In this document: in pieces, positions 6,977-12,605 of the stretch
Position numbering within the stretch: the stretch's first letter is position 1
Layout: every line of letters starts with the position of its first letter
Origin: an uncultured bacterium
GTDB taxonomy: Bacteria > Cyanobacteriota > Vampirovibrionia > Gastranaerophilales > Gastranaerophilaceae
Direction: 5' to 3'
Assembly: GCA_900554095.1 (NCBI GenBank)
Contig: USGC01000036.1
Coordinates: 1 to 12,736, forward strand
Length of the DNA: 12,736 nucleotides
Notes under the pieces: model-generated
What the model saw: the letters and a program-made list of their open reading frames with translations, nothing else
What the model was told of the DNA's origin: nothing
Database searches by the model: none
Position numbers and translations under genes: made by a program

Positions 6977-7687
6977 ATGGAGAGAACCTTAACAAAAATC
7001 CAAAATTTGAATGTTGATACCTTTACATTTGATGAGGCACTAGACTTTGCGCAATTCGGACAGGTTATTACCATTAACCCTGAAATGATTTCATATGCAG
7101 CTAAAAATCCTCACTTTGCTAAGATTATTGATGAAGCTGAGCTTGTTATTCCTGATGGAATTGGTGTCCAAATAGGTTTGAAAATTCTGGGTTCAAATGT
7201 AAGAAGAATTGCCGGAATTGAATTTGCCCGAAGAATTCTTGAAAAATTTTCACTTGAAAATAAAACAACGGCGCTTATAGGTGCAAAACCGCATGTTATC
7301 GAAAAAGCGGTTAATAATTTAAAAAACGAAATAGATAATATAAATATAGTTTATGCCCATGACGGATATTTTGCGCGCGATGAGGAAATTGTAAATTCAC
7401 TTCTTGAAAAGCGGCCGGATGTTGTTCTTACGGCGCTTGGCTCGCCACGACAAGAAGAATTTAATTATAAATGCAAGAAGCTTTTACCTGAAACTTTATT
7501 TATTGGTGTAGGCGGAAGTTTTGATGTTTGGGCTGGAGAAGTTCAAAGAGCTCCAGAAATTTATCAAAAGCTTGGGCTTGAATGGCTTTACCGCACAGTT
7601 AAAGAGCCTAAAAGATTTAAAAGGATATTTCCAACACTGCCCTTATTTGTGTTAAAAGTTTTTAAAGAGAAAATAACAGGAGTTTAA
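6977..7687 (+). CDS. WecG/TagA/CpsF family (GT26) glycosyltransferase
   Basis: The 236-residue protein is of the family that transfers N-acetylmannosamine-type sugars to undecaprenyl-diphosphate-linked N-acetylglucosamine, an early step of envelope polysaccharide or teichoic acid-like linkage synthesis at the inner face of the membrane. Landmarks are the NPEM...AELVIPDGIGV block with the catalytic-candidate Asp at residue 60, the LGSPRQEEF block with Gln159, and the C-terminal GVGGSFDVWAGE...RAP followed by GLEWLYR...EPKRFKR. An upstream in-frame ATG at 6956 would put the start ahead of the promoter's -10; ATG 6977 fits the promoter and avoids a tail of MLFYNYY. There is no Shine-Dalgarno, so translation is probably leaderless. 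It is the first gene of a tight three-gene operon; the next begins three bases after its stop. Confidence 0.9.
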   Translation: MERTLTKIQNLNVDTFTFDEALDFAQFGQVITINPEMISYAAKNPHFAKIIDEAELVIPDGIGVQIGLKILGSNVRRIAGIEFARRILEKFSLENKTTALIGAKPHVIEKAVNNLKNEIDNINIVYAHDGYFARDEEIVNSLLEKRPDVVLTALGSPRQEEFNYKCKKLLPETLFIGVGGSFDVWAGEVQRAPEIYQKLGLEWLYRTVKEPKRFKRIFPTLPLFVLKVFKEKITGV

Positions 7688-7690
7688 TAA

Positions 7691-8515
7691 ATGTTAAATC
7701 AAAAAGAAATCGAAGAAATCAAAACTTTGTGTAAAGAAAATAGACAAAATATTATAAAAATGGTCTATAACGCTGCATCCGGCCATATTGGAGGCTCGCT
7801 TTCTTCTGTAGAAATTCTGACTGTTTTATACCATAAATGTATGAAAACTGTACCACAATGGAGCCATGATAAAGATTTTAGCAAAAGAGACCGTTTTATT
7901 CTTTCTAAAGGGCATGTTTCTCCAGCTTTGTATTCAGTTTTATCACAGCTCGGATATTTTCAAAAAAGCGAGTTGGAAACCTTTCGTAAGTGCGGCAGCC
8001 GTCTTCAAGGGCACCCAATGCCGATTTGTCCCGGTGTCGAAGTTGCTACAGGATCTTTAGGACAGGGGCTTTCTATTTCTTGCGGAATTGCTCTTGCGTT
8101 GAAGTTAGATAAAAATTCAGCCCATGTTTTTACTCTGCTTGGAGACGGCGAATTGCAGGAAGGCAGTGTTTGGGAAGGCTTTATGAATGCAAATCAGCGA
8201 AAACTTAATAATCTTATTGCAATTATTGACCGAAATAACCTCCAAATCGATGGATGTACTGAAAATATTAAATCTCTTGGAAATTTGGCGGATAAAGTTA
8301 AAGCCTTTGGATGGCAGGTCTTTGAAATCGACGGGCATGATATCAATATGATTTATGAAACAATAGAAAAAGCTAAAAAATCTGACCGCCCGGCAGCGAT
8401 TATTGCCAAAACCATCAAAGGTAAAGGTGTAAGTTTTATGGAAAATAATGCGGGCTGGCATGGCAAAGCTCCCGGCAAAGATGATTTTGAAAGGGCTATG
8501 GCTGAGTTGAAATGA
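7691..8515 (+). CDS. Transketolase, N-terminal (thiamine diphosphate-binding) subunit
   Basis: The 274-residue protein is the N-terminal half of a split transketolase, which moves two-carbon units between sugar phosphates in the non-oxidative pentose phosphate pathway. The ThDP/Mg2+ motif runs from GDG (151-153) to NN (182-183). Other conserved sites are HIGGS (32-36), SKGH (72-75), QGHP (106-109) and GSLGQG (121-126). Length is normal for the split form, which needs a separate C-terminal (pyrimidine-binding) subunit. That partner usually follows directly but is not in this window; a YhcH-family gene takes its place. AGGAG at 7679-7683 lies inside the end of the glycosyltransferase gene, and the stop overlaps the next start (ATGA), so the three genes are translationally linked. 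Confidence 0.93.
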   Translation: MLNQKEIEEIKTLCKENRQNIIKMVYNAASGHIGGSLSSVEILTVLYHKCMKTVPQWSHDKDFSKRDRFILSKGHVSPALYSVLSQLGYFQKSELETFRKCGSRLQGHPMPICPGVEVATGSLGQGLSISCGIALALKLDKNSAHVFTLLGDGELQEGSVWEGFMNANQRKLNNLIAIIDRNNLQIDGCTENIKSLGNLADKVKAFGWQVFEIDGHDINMIYETIEKAKKSDRPAAIIAKTIKGKGVSFMENNAGWHGKAPGKDDFERAMAELK

Positions 8516-8952
8516 TTTTTGACAAAATAGAAAATCTCGATTTATATAATATTCCAAAAGATGCAGTTGATTTTATTAAAAATTTAAAGCCAGACTTTCC
8601 GTTGGGCAGGTATTTTATTAGTGAAAAAATTTATGCAAATGTCGAGGAATACTCAACCAAAAGTCATGTGGAATGTTTTTTTGAGGCTCATAAAAATTAT
8701 ATTGATATACAACTTTTACTAAAAGGTGCAGAGCGTATTGATACTGTTTTTAGTGAAGGTCTGAGGGTAAAGGAGGAATATAACCCTCAGCGTGATATAG
8801 AATTTTTCTTTGATGATAAAAGAGATGTTCAATCTATCAAGCTTGAACCGGGTGTGTTTACTGTTTTATACCCCCATGAAGCTCACAAACCGCAGATGAA
8901 TTTCCGCGGTTGTGAAAATGTTAAAAAAGTTGTTGTTAAAATAAAAAATTAA
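8512..8952 (+). CDS. YhcH/YjgK/YiaL family sugar-processing protein
   Basis: The 146-residue cupin-like protein is of the family with EbgC, YiaL and NanQ-type sialic acid anomerases (formerly DUF386). Conserved blocks are CFFEAHKNYIDIQ (E58, H60, D65), KGAERI with E74, and LYPHEAHKPQM with H122 and H125. The His, Glu and Asp residues match those used to bind a metal in the family. Substrate is likely a free or modified sugar, and an anomerase or isomerase-like role is possible but unproven. The ATG overlaps the transketolase stop codon by four bases (ATGA) and has only a weak GAG ahead, so translation is probably coupled. Its stop overlaps the stop of the convergent membrane-protein gene: the bases TTAA at 8949-8952 hold both stops. 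Confidence 0.88.
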   Translation: MIFDKIENLDLYNIPKDAVDFIKNLKPDFPLGRYFISEKIYANVEEYSTKSHVECFFEAHKNYIDIQLLLKGAERIDTVFSEGLRVKEEYNPQRDIEFFFDDKRDVQSIKLEPGVFTVLYPHEAHKPQMNFRGCENVKKVVVKIKN

Positions 8953-9989
8953 TTAAGATTTCGTTCCTTAAAGTTTTTGACTTGCTGTTTATCCAGCATG
9001 TCTAATTTAGGCCCGACGTATTTGTGCATAATAACGTTTTCTACAAAAAGGTCAATCGGTTTGATTAGTAAGCCAAGTGCTGCAAACCCGCCTAAAGTTT
9101 TTAGCATTTTTACATTGAATATATGTTTGCTTTCAACTTTTTTCAAAGTATCTTTTGCGGCATGGCCTATAGGGTTGTCTTTAAGTTTTGCGTCTTTTGC
9201 ATATTTTTCTTTTAAGGCGTTGAATTCATTGAACAGTTTGTCAGGCAGCCCGTCCGGCTTTTCATTATTGTTCAATTTTTTCCACATGTCAAACATCTTG
9301 TCAATTTTTTTTGCGGCGAAATCGTGGATTAACTGAGGCCGTTGTTCTTTTCCTAGTTCTTCAGGATGTTTGCTGCCAAAAATTAAATGGAAAAATTTGC
9401 TTACAATGTTTTTGTTATTATATTTGCGCCTATTTTCTAAAATCGAGTTATCTAATGCTTCTTTAAACTCTTTTTTAAAATCAGCTTCTTTGCCATTCGC
9501 ATATTGAGCAAGCTTTCTTTCTGACATAAAGTTCAGAAGGAAGCGATCGACTTCTTCCTGAGTTTGAAGCGAGATTGCTGTTTTGCTATGTCTTGCCGCA
9601 ATGGAAGCTGCTTTTTGGCCAGCGTGAACAGTTGCTATCGGGAAAATAACACTTGCTAAAGCCTGAAATATAGCTTGTTTTAAACCTCTTGTTGCATTTG
9701 GATTATATTCTTCTTTATCGTTTCTGTACTTGTCGTAAATGTCAGCACCAAAGTACATCATTGCCGGATACCATAAAAATGTTCCAAGCTTTGGGGCAAT
9801 ATCCATTACAGCCGCACCAATGTCGTTGGTAAATGCTAAACCTCTTACAGGCCATTTCATTAAAGGATCATTGTATTCTTTTTTCGGTTTATGTGATTTT
9901 TCAAAACCTGGCGAGCTATTCGTCTGATTTTCGTTACTGCTTTTAAACACTATGTTAGCAGTGTTATAATTTGGGGTTACTTTTAACAA
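8949..9989 (-). CDS. Multi-span membrane protein of unknown function with N-terminal IVFKS motif
   Basis: I recognise no characterised family. From TTG 9989 the protein has 346 residues. It starts MLKVTPNYNTANIVFKSS, then a Ser/Asn/Lys-rich linker, two hydrophobic segments (about 66-85 in APKLGTFLWYPAMMYFGADI, and 107-123 in IFQALASVIFPIATVHA), a long charged helical middle (about 145-290), and a third hydrophobic segment (about 296-315, MLKTLGGFAALGLLIKPIDL) before a basic tail. The frame extends to ATG 10025, but no Shine-Dalgarno precedes that codon. AGGAG lies nine bases before TTG 9989, and the shorter start aligns the N-terminus with that of the GH77-like protein (MKITPVTNRISFQ). It stands alone, convergent to the yhcH-like gene and divergent from the 10194 gene. 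Confidence 0.72.
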   Translation of the reverse strand: MLKVTPNYNTANIVFKSSNENQTNSSPGFEKSHKPKKEYNDPLMKWPVRGLAFTNDIGAAVMDIAPKLGTFLWYPAMMYFGADIYDKYRNDKEEYNPNATRGLKQAIFQALASVIFPIATVHAGQKAASIAARHSKTAISLQTQEEVDRFLLNFMSERKLAQYANGKEADFKKEFKEALDNSILENRRKYNNKNIVSKFFHLIFGSKHPEELGKEQRPQLIHDFAAKKIDKMFDMWKKLNNNEKPDGLPDKLFNEFNALKEKYAKDAKLKDNPIGHAAKDTLKKVESKHIFNVKMLKTLGGFAALGLLIKPIDLFVENVIMHKYVGPKLDMLDKQQVKNFKERNLN

Positions 9990-9998
9990 TGGTCTGAT

Positions 9999-10003
9999 CT
10001 CCT
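9999..10003 (-). promoter_or_regulatory. Shine-Dalgarno AGGAG selecting TTG 9989
   Basis: On the minus strand AGGAG (10003-9999) lies nine bases ahead of TTG 9989 and would fall inside the coding sequence if ATG 10025 were used. It is the main sequence reason for the shorter start. Confidence 0.6.
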
Positions 10004-10157
10004 GACTACATACTTCACTATCCATGCTTTATTCAAACATTTATCATTGTAGTATAAAACTACTCAATATTCTAATTTGCGCATGATTTCGTAAATTTTT
10101 ATTAAGTTTTTAAAGTTGCAGTTTTCTGTAACAAAGAGTAAAAATTACTGATACATA

Positions 10158-10187
10158 TTTAAAATAAAAGTGTATTTTGAGTAAAAT
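10158..10187 (+). promoter_or_regulatory. Possible promoter for the 10194 gene, leaderless geometry
   Basis: TTTAAA (10158-10163), an 18-base spacer and TAAAAT (10182-10187) resemble a sigma-70-type promoter of moderate quality. Six bases later comes ATG 10194 with no usable Shine-Dalgarno. Confidence 0.45.
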
Positions 10188-10193
10188 ATTTAT

Positions 10194-10517
10194 ATGAAGA
10201 TACAAAAAGCATTACCCCAATCAAGAGAAGTCTTAAACTACCGCTATTTGGATAAGCGAGGACATCTAACAGGCATACTTACTGTGGACAAGAAAACAGG
10301 TGATTTCATTAACTTTGACACTTTTACGGCTAAGAAACAGGCTGCAGAACGTTTTGAATTCTTAAAGTTGACTGAAGCAATTAATAAGCTTATTCCTTCC
10401 AAAACCATGATAACAAGGTATTTACAAAGTGATGGCAAGACACTTGACTTTATAGCGATTTTCAAAAAGAATAAAGATGGTGTTATTGAACTGGTAAATT
10501 CTTTGAATGCACGTTAA
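10194..10517 (+). CDS. Small protein of unknown function
   Basis: The 107-residue protein is basic and matches nothing I recognise. It has no signal peptide, membrane span or cysteine. The N-terminal half (NYRYLDKRGHLTGILTVDKKTGDFINFDTFTA) reads like paired beta strands with turns at RG and KTGD; the middle (KKQAAERFEFLKLTEAINKL) looks helical; the end returns to strand-like sequence. A small alpha/beta cytoplasmic domain is plausible. There is no Shine-Dalgarno; the -10-like hexamer six bases before ATG suggests leaderless translation. It overlaps the following GNAT gene by 11 bases, a strong sign of shared transcription and translational coupling, so it may act with that acetyltransferase, but this is an inference from position only. 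Confidence 0.72.
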   Translation: MKIQKALPQSREVLNYRYLDKRGHLTGILTVDKKTGDFINFDTFTAKKQAAERFEFLKLTEAINKLIPSKTMITRYLQSDGKTLDFIAIFKKNKDGVIELVNSLNAR

Positions 10518-11076
10518 ATTTGAAAGTATTAAGAAAAGTGATTTTCGATATATATTCGATGATATGCAAAAGCAGTTTCCGAAGGCAGAACTCAAGTCTT
10601 ATGACGAATACGAAGAACTTTTGGACAGTAATAAGTACAAAGTATTTTATGCATTAGAAAACGGTATTAAGATTGGATATGTTTTGTTTGCAGAGGTTGA
10701 AAATGTTATCTGGCTTGATTATGTTGCTGTATTTGAGAAATTTCATTCAAAAGGTTACGGTTCACAAATTATCGAAGCTATGAAAACTCTTTCAAAAGAT
10801 GCATTGATACTGGAGGTTGAGCCCAAAGATGAGAAAATTCCGAACACATTGAGACGTATTAAATTTTACGAGAAGCTTGGGGCGCACAAGCTCAATATTG
10901 AATACTATTATCCCAATAAAAATGGTTGTATAAATTTGGATTTGTATGAAATTAAATACAATAAAAATGCTAATATAGATTACAAACTCATAATTGAAAA
11001 GGCTTTTGAAATGCTTCATTCCTATCTTACTCATTATAAATACATTTTAAATAAAATTTCTATAAACGAAACTTAG
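10507..11076 (+). CDS. GNAT family N-acetyltransferase
   Basis: The 189-residue protein has the GNAT fold that transfers an acyl group from acyl-CoA to an amine. Motif A is DYVAVFEKFHSKGYGSQIIEAM (about residues 71-92), with the pyrophosphate-binding loop HSKGYGS, where the usual Arg/Gln of [RQ]xxGx[GA] is His80. Motif B is RRIKFYEKLGAHKL (116-129), the common FYEKLGF-type end of the domain. The preceding strand (YKVFYALENGIKIGYVLFAEVENVIWLDY) fits the central sheet. About 40 residues beyond the domain (150-189) form a Lys/Asn/Tyr-rich, probably helical tail with no known meaning. The substrate is unknown. No Shine-Dalgarno precedes ATG 10507, and the start lies inside the previous gene, so initiation probably depends on it. 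CutA follows eight bases after the stop. Confidence 0.82.
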   Translation: MHVKFESIKKSDFRYIFDDMQKQFPKAELKSYDEYEELLDSNKYKVFYALENGIKIGYVLFAEVENVIWLDYVAVFEKFHSKGYGSQIIEAMKTLSKDALILEVEPKDEKIPNTLRRIKFYEKLGAHKLNIEYYYPNKNGCINLDLYEIKYNKNANIDYKLIIEKAFEMLHSYLTHYKYILNKISINET

Positions 11077-11084
11077 GAGGTTAT

Positions 11085-11399
11085 ATGGATAATATAATAG
11101 TATTAAGCACAATAAATGATTTAGAAAAAGCTAAAATAATTTCGCGGGTTCTTGTAGGCGAAAAACTTGCCGCTTGTGTAAATATTGTCCCTAATATGAC
11201 ATCAATTTACGTTTGGAATGAAGAAATAGCTGAAGACGGGGAGTATTTAATGATAATTAAAACCCGCAAAGCCCTTTTTGATCAATTAAAATCAATGATA
11301 TCTGAAATGCATCCTTATGAAGTTCCTGAAATAATATCGCTGAATATAGAAAACGGCTCAGAAGCGTATCTTGATTGGATAATACAAAATACAAAATAG
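11085..11399 (+). CDS. cutA: CutA1 divalent cation tolerance protein
   Basis: The 104-residue protein matches the CutA1 family, small trimeric PII-like proteins. Conserved blocks are the N-terminal strand NIIVLSTI, LVGEKLAACVNIVP (23-36), SIYVWNEEI (40-48), the IIKTR strand (57-61), and HPYEVPEIISL (76-86) followed by YLDWI (95-99). Length is typical. CutA was named for copper tolerance, but its molecular role is still unsettled. A strong AGGAGG (11075-11080), overlapping the stop of the GNAT gene, lies four bases before the ATG, so it is the third gene of the 10194-11399 operon and probably translated well. No clear hairpin terminator follows the stop. Confidence 0.93.
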   Translation: MDNIIVLSTINDLEKAKIISRVLVGEKLAACVNIVPNMTSIYVWNEEIAEDGEYLMIIKTRKALFDQLKSMISEMHPYEVPEIISLNIENGSEAYLDWIIQNTK

Positions 11400-11457
11400 A
11401 TTTGTTAAGAAATGTAAATATAACTTTAAAAATGCTTTAAATCCAGATATACTCTTT

Positions 11458-11480
11458 GATAGGATAGGATAGGATAGGAT
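11458..11480 (+). repeat. Pentanucleotide tandem repeat (AGGAT)n
   Basis: GAT followed by four perfect AGGAT units lies between cutA and the 11554 gene, and the tract fades into GGGAAGGAGC. Short perfect tandem units of this kind can slip during replication. The copies also resemble Shine-Dalgarno cores, but no start codon is placed to use them. Confidence 0.9.
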
Positions 11481-11494
11481 GGGAAGGAGCATTG

Positions 11495-11554
11495 TAACTT
11501 TTGTTTAGCCAAAATTGTTTATATATATAAACACATAGAAAGGAGCAAAAGTTA
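11495..11554 (+). promoter_or_regulatory. Nested inverted repeats at the promoter and leader of the 11554 gene
   Basis: An 18-bp perfect palindrome, TGTTTATATATATAAACA (11516-11533), sits inside a 9-bp inverted repeat: TAACTTTTG (11495-11503) and CAAAAGTTA (11546-11554). AAGGAG (11540-11545) lies between the palindrome and the right arm, whose last base is the A of ATG 11554. A TTGTTT (11501-11506) / 17 bases / TATATA (11524-11529) promoter can also be read here. If so, the palindrome is DNA-level (an operator) and the leader is short. If transcription starts further upstream, the arms could fold and trap the ribosome-binding site. Confidence 0.5.
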
Positions 11555-11892
11555 TGACAATTACTGTTGACATGATTTACAAACAATTTTCAGGCTTTGA
11601 ACCAAAAGATATGACTATTCTTTTGGGGCGGCCTGACTTTAAAAAAGATGATGTAGTTTCTTTATCGGATATTTCCCGTTATAAAGGTAAATTACATAAA
11701 GAGCTTTCAATCTTTACTGCACAGAAAGAAAAAGATAATTATCTGAGTTTGCTAAAAGGCAGCGAACGCACCGAAGTCTCGAAAGCCGCCGGCGTTGAGC
11801 CGTCCCAAGACGATATTCAGACAAAAGCAGTAAAAACTCCGGCAATTCCAATGGATGCTAGTATTTTTGATATTAAAGAAAAATATAAATAA
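11554..11892 (+). CDS. Small soluble protein of unknown function
   Basis: The 112-residue protein is not one I recognise. It has no signal peptide, membrane span or cysteine. The first 65 residues (MTITVDMIYKQFSGFEPKDM, then LGRPDFKKDDVVSLSDISRYKG, then LHKELSIFTAQKEKDNYLSLL) look like a compact helical or mixed domain. The rest is polar, with Ala, Pro, Thr and Lys, and is probably flexible. The stretch 11757-11815, at the start of that flexible part, is visibly richer in GC than the surrounding sequence. A good AAGGAG (11540-11545) precedes ATG 11554 by eight bases, and a strong hairpin terminator overlaps its stop. It is therefore probably a monocistronic, genuinely expressed gene with an elaborate leader. 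Confidence 0.72.
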   Translation: MTITVDMIYKQFSGFEPKDMTILLGRPDFKKDDVVSLSDISRYKGKLHKELSIFTAQKEKDNYLSLLKGSERTEVSKAAGVEPSQDDIQTKAVKTPAIPMDASIFDIKEKYK

Positions 11893-11917
11893 AAAAGACT
11901 CCATTTGGAGTCTTTTT
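11892..11917. terminator. Bidirectional rho-independent terminator
   Basis: AAAAAGACTCC, a 4-base loop ATTT, and GGAGTCTTTTT form an 11-bp perfect stem that is symmetric, with a T-run on either strand. It ends the 11554 gene on the plus strand (its first base is the last base of the stop codon) and the tRNA-Leu(CAG) transcript on the minus strand, two bases beyond the encoded CCA. Confidence 0.9.
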
Positions 11918-11919
11918 AG

Positions 11920-12003
11920 TGGTGTCGGAGAAGGGACTCGAACCCTCACAGATTTCTCCATACGCACCTGAAACGTACGTGTCTACCATTTCACCACTCC
12001 GAC
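11920..12003 (-). tRNA. tRNA-Leu (anticodon CAG)
   Basis: On the minus strand the acceptor stem GTCGGAG / CTCCGAC pairs perfectly over seven bases. The D-arm carries GGTGAAATGGTAGACAC. The anticodon stem TACGT / GCGTA encloses the loop TTCAGGT, giving anticodon CAG (reads CUG). The variable arm is long, as in class II leucine tRNAs, and the T-arm is AGGGTTCGAGTCCCT. The discriminator is A, and CCA is encoded. The bidirectional terminator follows directly. Confidence 0.95.
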
Positions 12004-12141
12004 GAAACTAAATAACTGCATAGAATACTGTGTGCATTCGTGGTGAAGCGCACCGCTGCGCTATGCGCGCTCTACCCGTGGCGAGCGAAAACGATACTTA
12101 ATCGTTTTCTTAATATTCAACTATTCAACTGTCAATAGAAT
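12004..12141. other. Spacer between tRNA genes with GC-rich hairpins and D-arm-like fragments
   Basis: There is no convincing gene here. Bases 12041-12087 are strikingly GC-rich for this sequence and can fold (AGCGCA-CCGC-TGCGCT). On the minus strand they contain GGGTAGAGCGCGC (12077-12065) and TAGCGCAGCGGTGCGC (12063-12048), which read like tRNA D-arms. A 9-bp hairpin, GAAAACGAT / ATCGTTTTC, lies at 12087-12109. A perfect TTGACA (12135-12130, minus strand) could be the -35 for tRNA-Leu(CAG), though the matching -10 (TAAGAA, 17-base spacer) is poor. Confidence 0.45.
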
Positions 12142-12169
12142 AAAAAACTCCTGCTTACAGGAGTTTTTT
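12142..12169 (-). terminator. Rho-independent terminator after tRNA-Leu(CAA)
   Basis: AAAAAACTCCTG, loop CTTA, and CAGGAGTTTTTT make a perfect 12-bp stem one base beyond the encoded CCA of the minus-strand tRNA-Leu(CAA). It is symmetric and could act on both strands, but no plus-strand gene needs it. Confidence 0.88.
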
Positions 12170-12170
12170 A

Positions 12171-12257
12171 TGGTGCCGATGGTCGGGGTCGAACCGACAC
12201 GTGGTTGCCCACACAAGATTTTGAGTCTAGCACGTCTACCAATTCCATCACATCGGC
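12171..12257 (-). tRNA. tRNA-Leu (anticodon CAA)
   Basis: On the minus strand the acceptor stem GCCGATG / CATCGGC is perfect. The D-arm is TGATGGAATTGGTAGACG. The anticodon arm CTAGA-CTCAAAA-TCTTG gives anticodon CAA (reads UUG), with one T-T mismatch at the second pair of the stem. The long variable arm (TGTGGGCAACCACG) forms its own stem, marking it class II, and the T-arm is GTCGGTTCGACCCCGAC. Discriminator A and CCA are encoded. Its 5' end is also the first element of the 94-bp tandem repeat. Confidence 0.94.
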
Positions 12258-12466
12258 AAATACTTATTCAATTATCAATTGCCTGATGATGGAATTGGTA
12301 GAGGATATGGAATTTTCTCCGCTGCCGCTCCAATCAGTCCATCACATCGGCAAATACTTATTCAATTATCAATTGCCTAATGATGGAATTGGTAGAGAAT
12401 ATGAAGCTTTCTCCGCTGCCGCTCCGTTCTGTCCATCACATCGGCAAATCTTATTTGATTGTCAAC
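12245..12466. repeat. 94-bp tandem repeat built from tRNA-Leu 5'-end fragments in both orientations
   Basis: CCATCACATCGGC begins at 12245, 12339 and 12433, an exact 94-bp period. The first is the real tRNA-Leu(CAA) 5' end; the others are 13-base copies of it followed by copies of its upstream flank. Units 12245-12338 and 12339-12432 differ at about eight positions by eye. The third is a diverged remnant fading by about 12466. Each full unit also has TGATGGAATTGGTAGA on the plus strand (12287-12302, 12381-12396), identical to 16 bases of the tRNA D-arm but inverted. No tRNA can be completed from these pieces: there is no anticodon or T-arm. From 12467 to 12605 I see only AT-rich sequence that must hold the next gene's promoter. 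Confidence 0.88.
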
Positions 12467-12605
12467 TATTTACATTTTTATTCTACCAGAAAAATTTTAA
12501 ATTTCAATTGTTTTTTATTATCTTCTTAAATCTTGCCTGGCTGACTAATTAATTTATTCTTAAATTTGAATAAAATGCCTTTATCAGAATAAAAATTGAG
12601 GTTTT

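Noticed and set aside
7691..8515. Truncated full-length transketolase
   Set aside because: Length and end point match the natural split N-terminal subunit, and there is no remnant of the C-terminal half downstream.
8117..8557. A 146-codon minus-strand open frame
   Set aside because: It lies antisense to the transketolase subunit and the start of the yhcH-like gene; it has no recognisable motif.
12281..12445. Extra plus-strand tRNA genes in the 94-bp repeats
   Set aside because: A D-arm-like sequence and a weak acceptor-like pairing exist, but there is no anticodon arm or T-loop, and the acceptor pairing decays in the second unit.
12245..12466. CRISPR array
   Set aside because: Period 94 with nearly identical whole units, no short repeat/unique spacer pattern and no cas genes.
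12205..12552. A 115-codon plus-strand open frame
   Set aside because: It runs antisense through tRNA-Leu(CAA) and the 94-bp repeats. Its protein repeats are only the DNA repeat translated; no Shine-Dalgarno or family resemblance.
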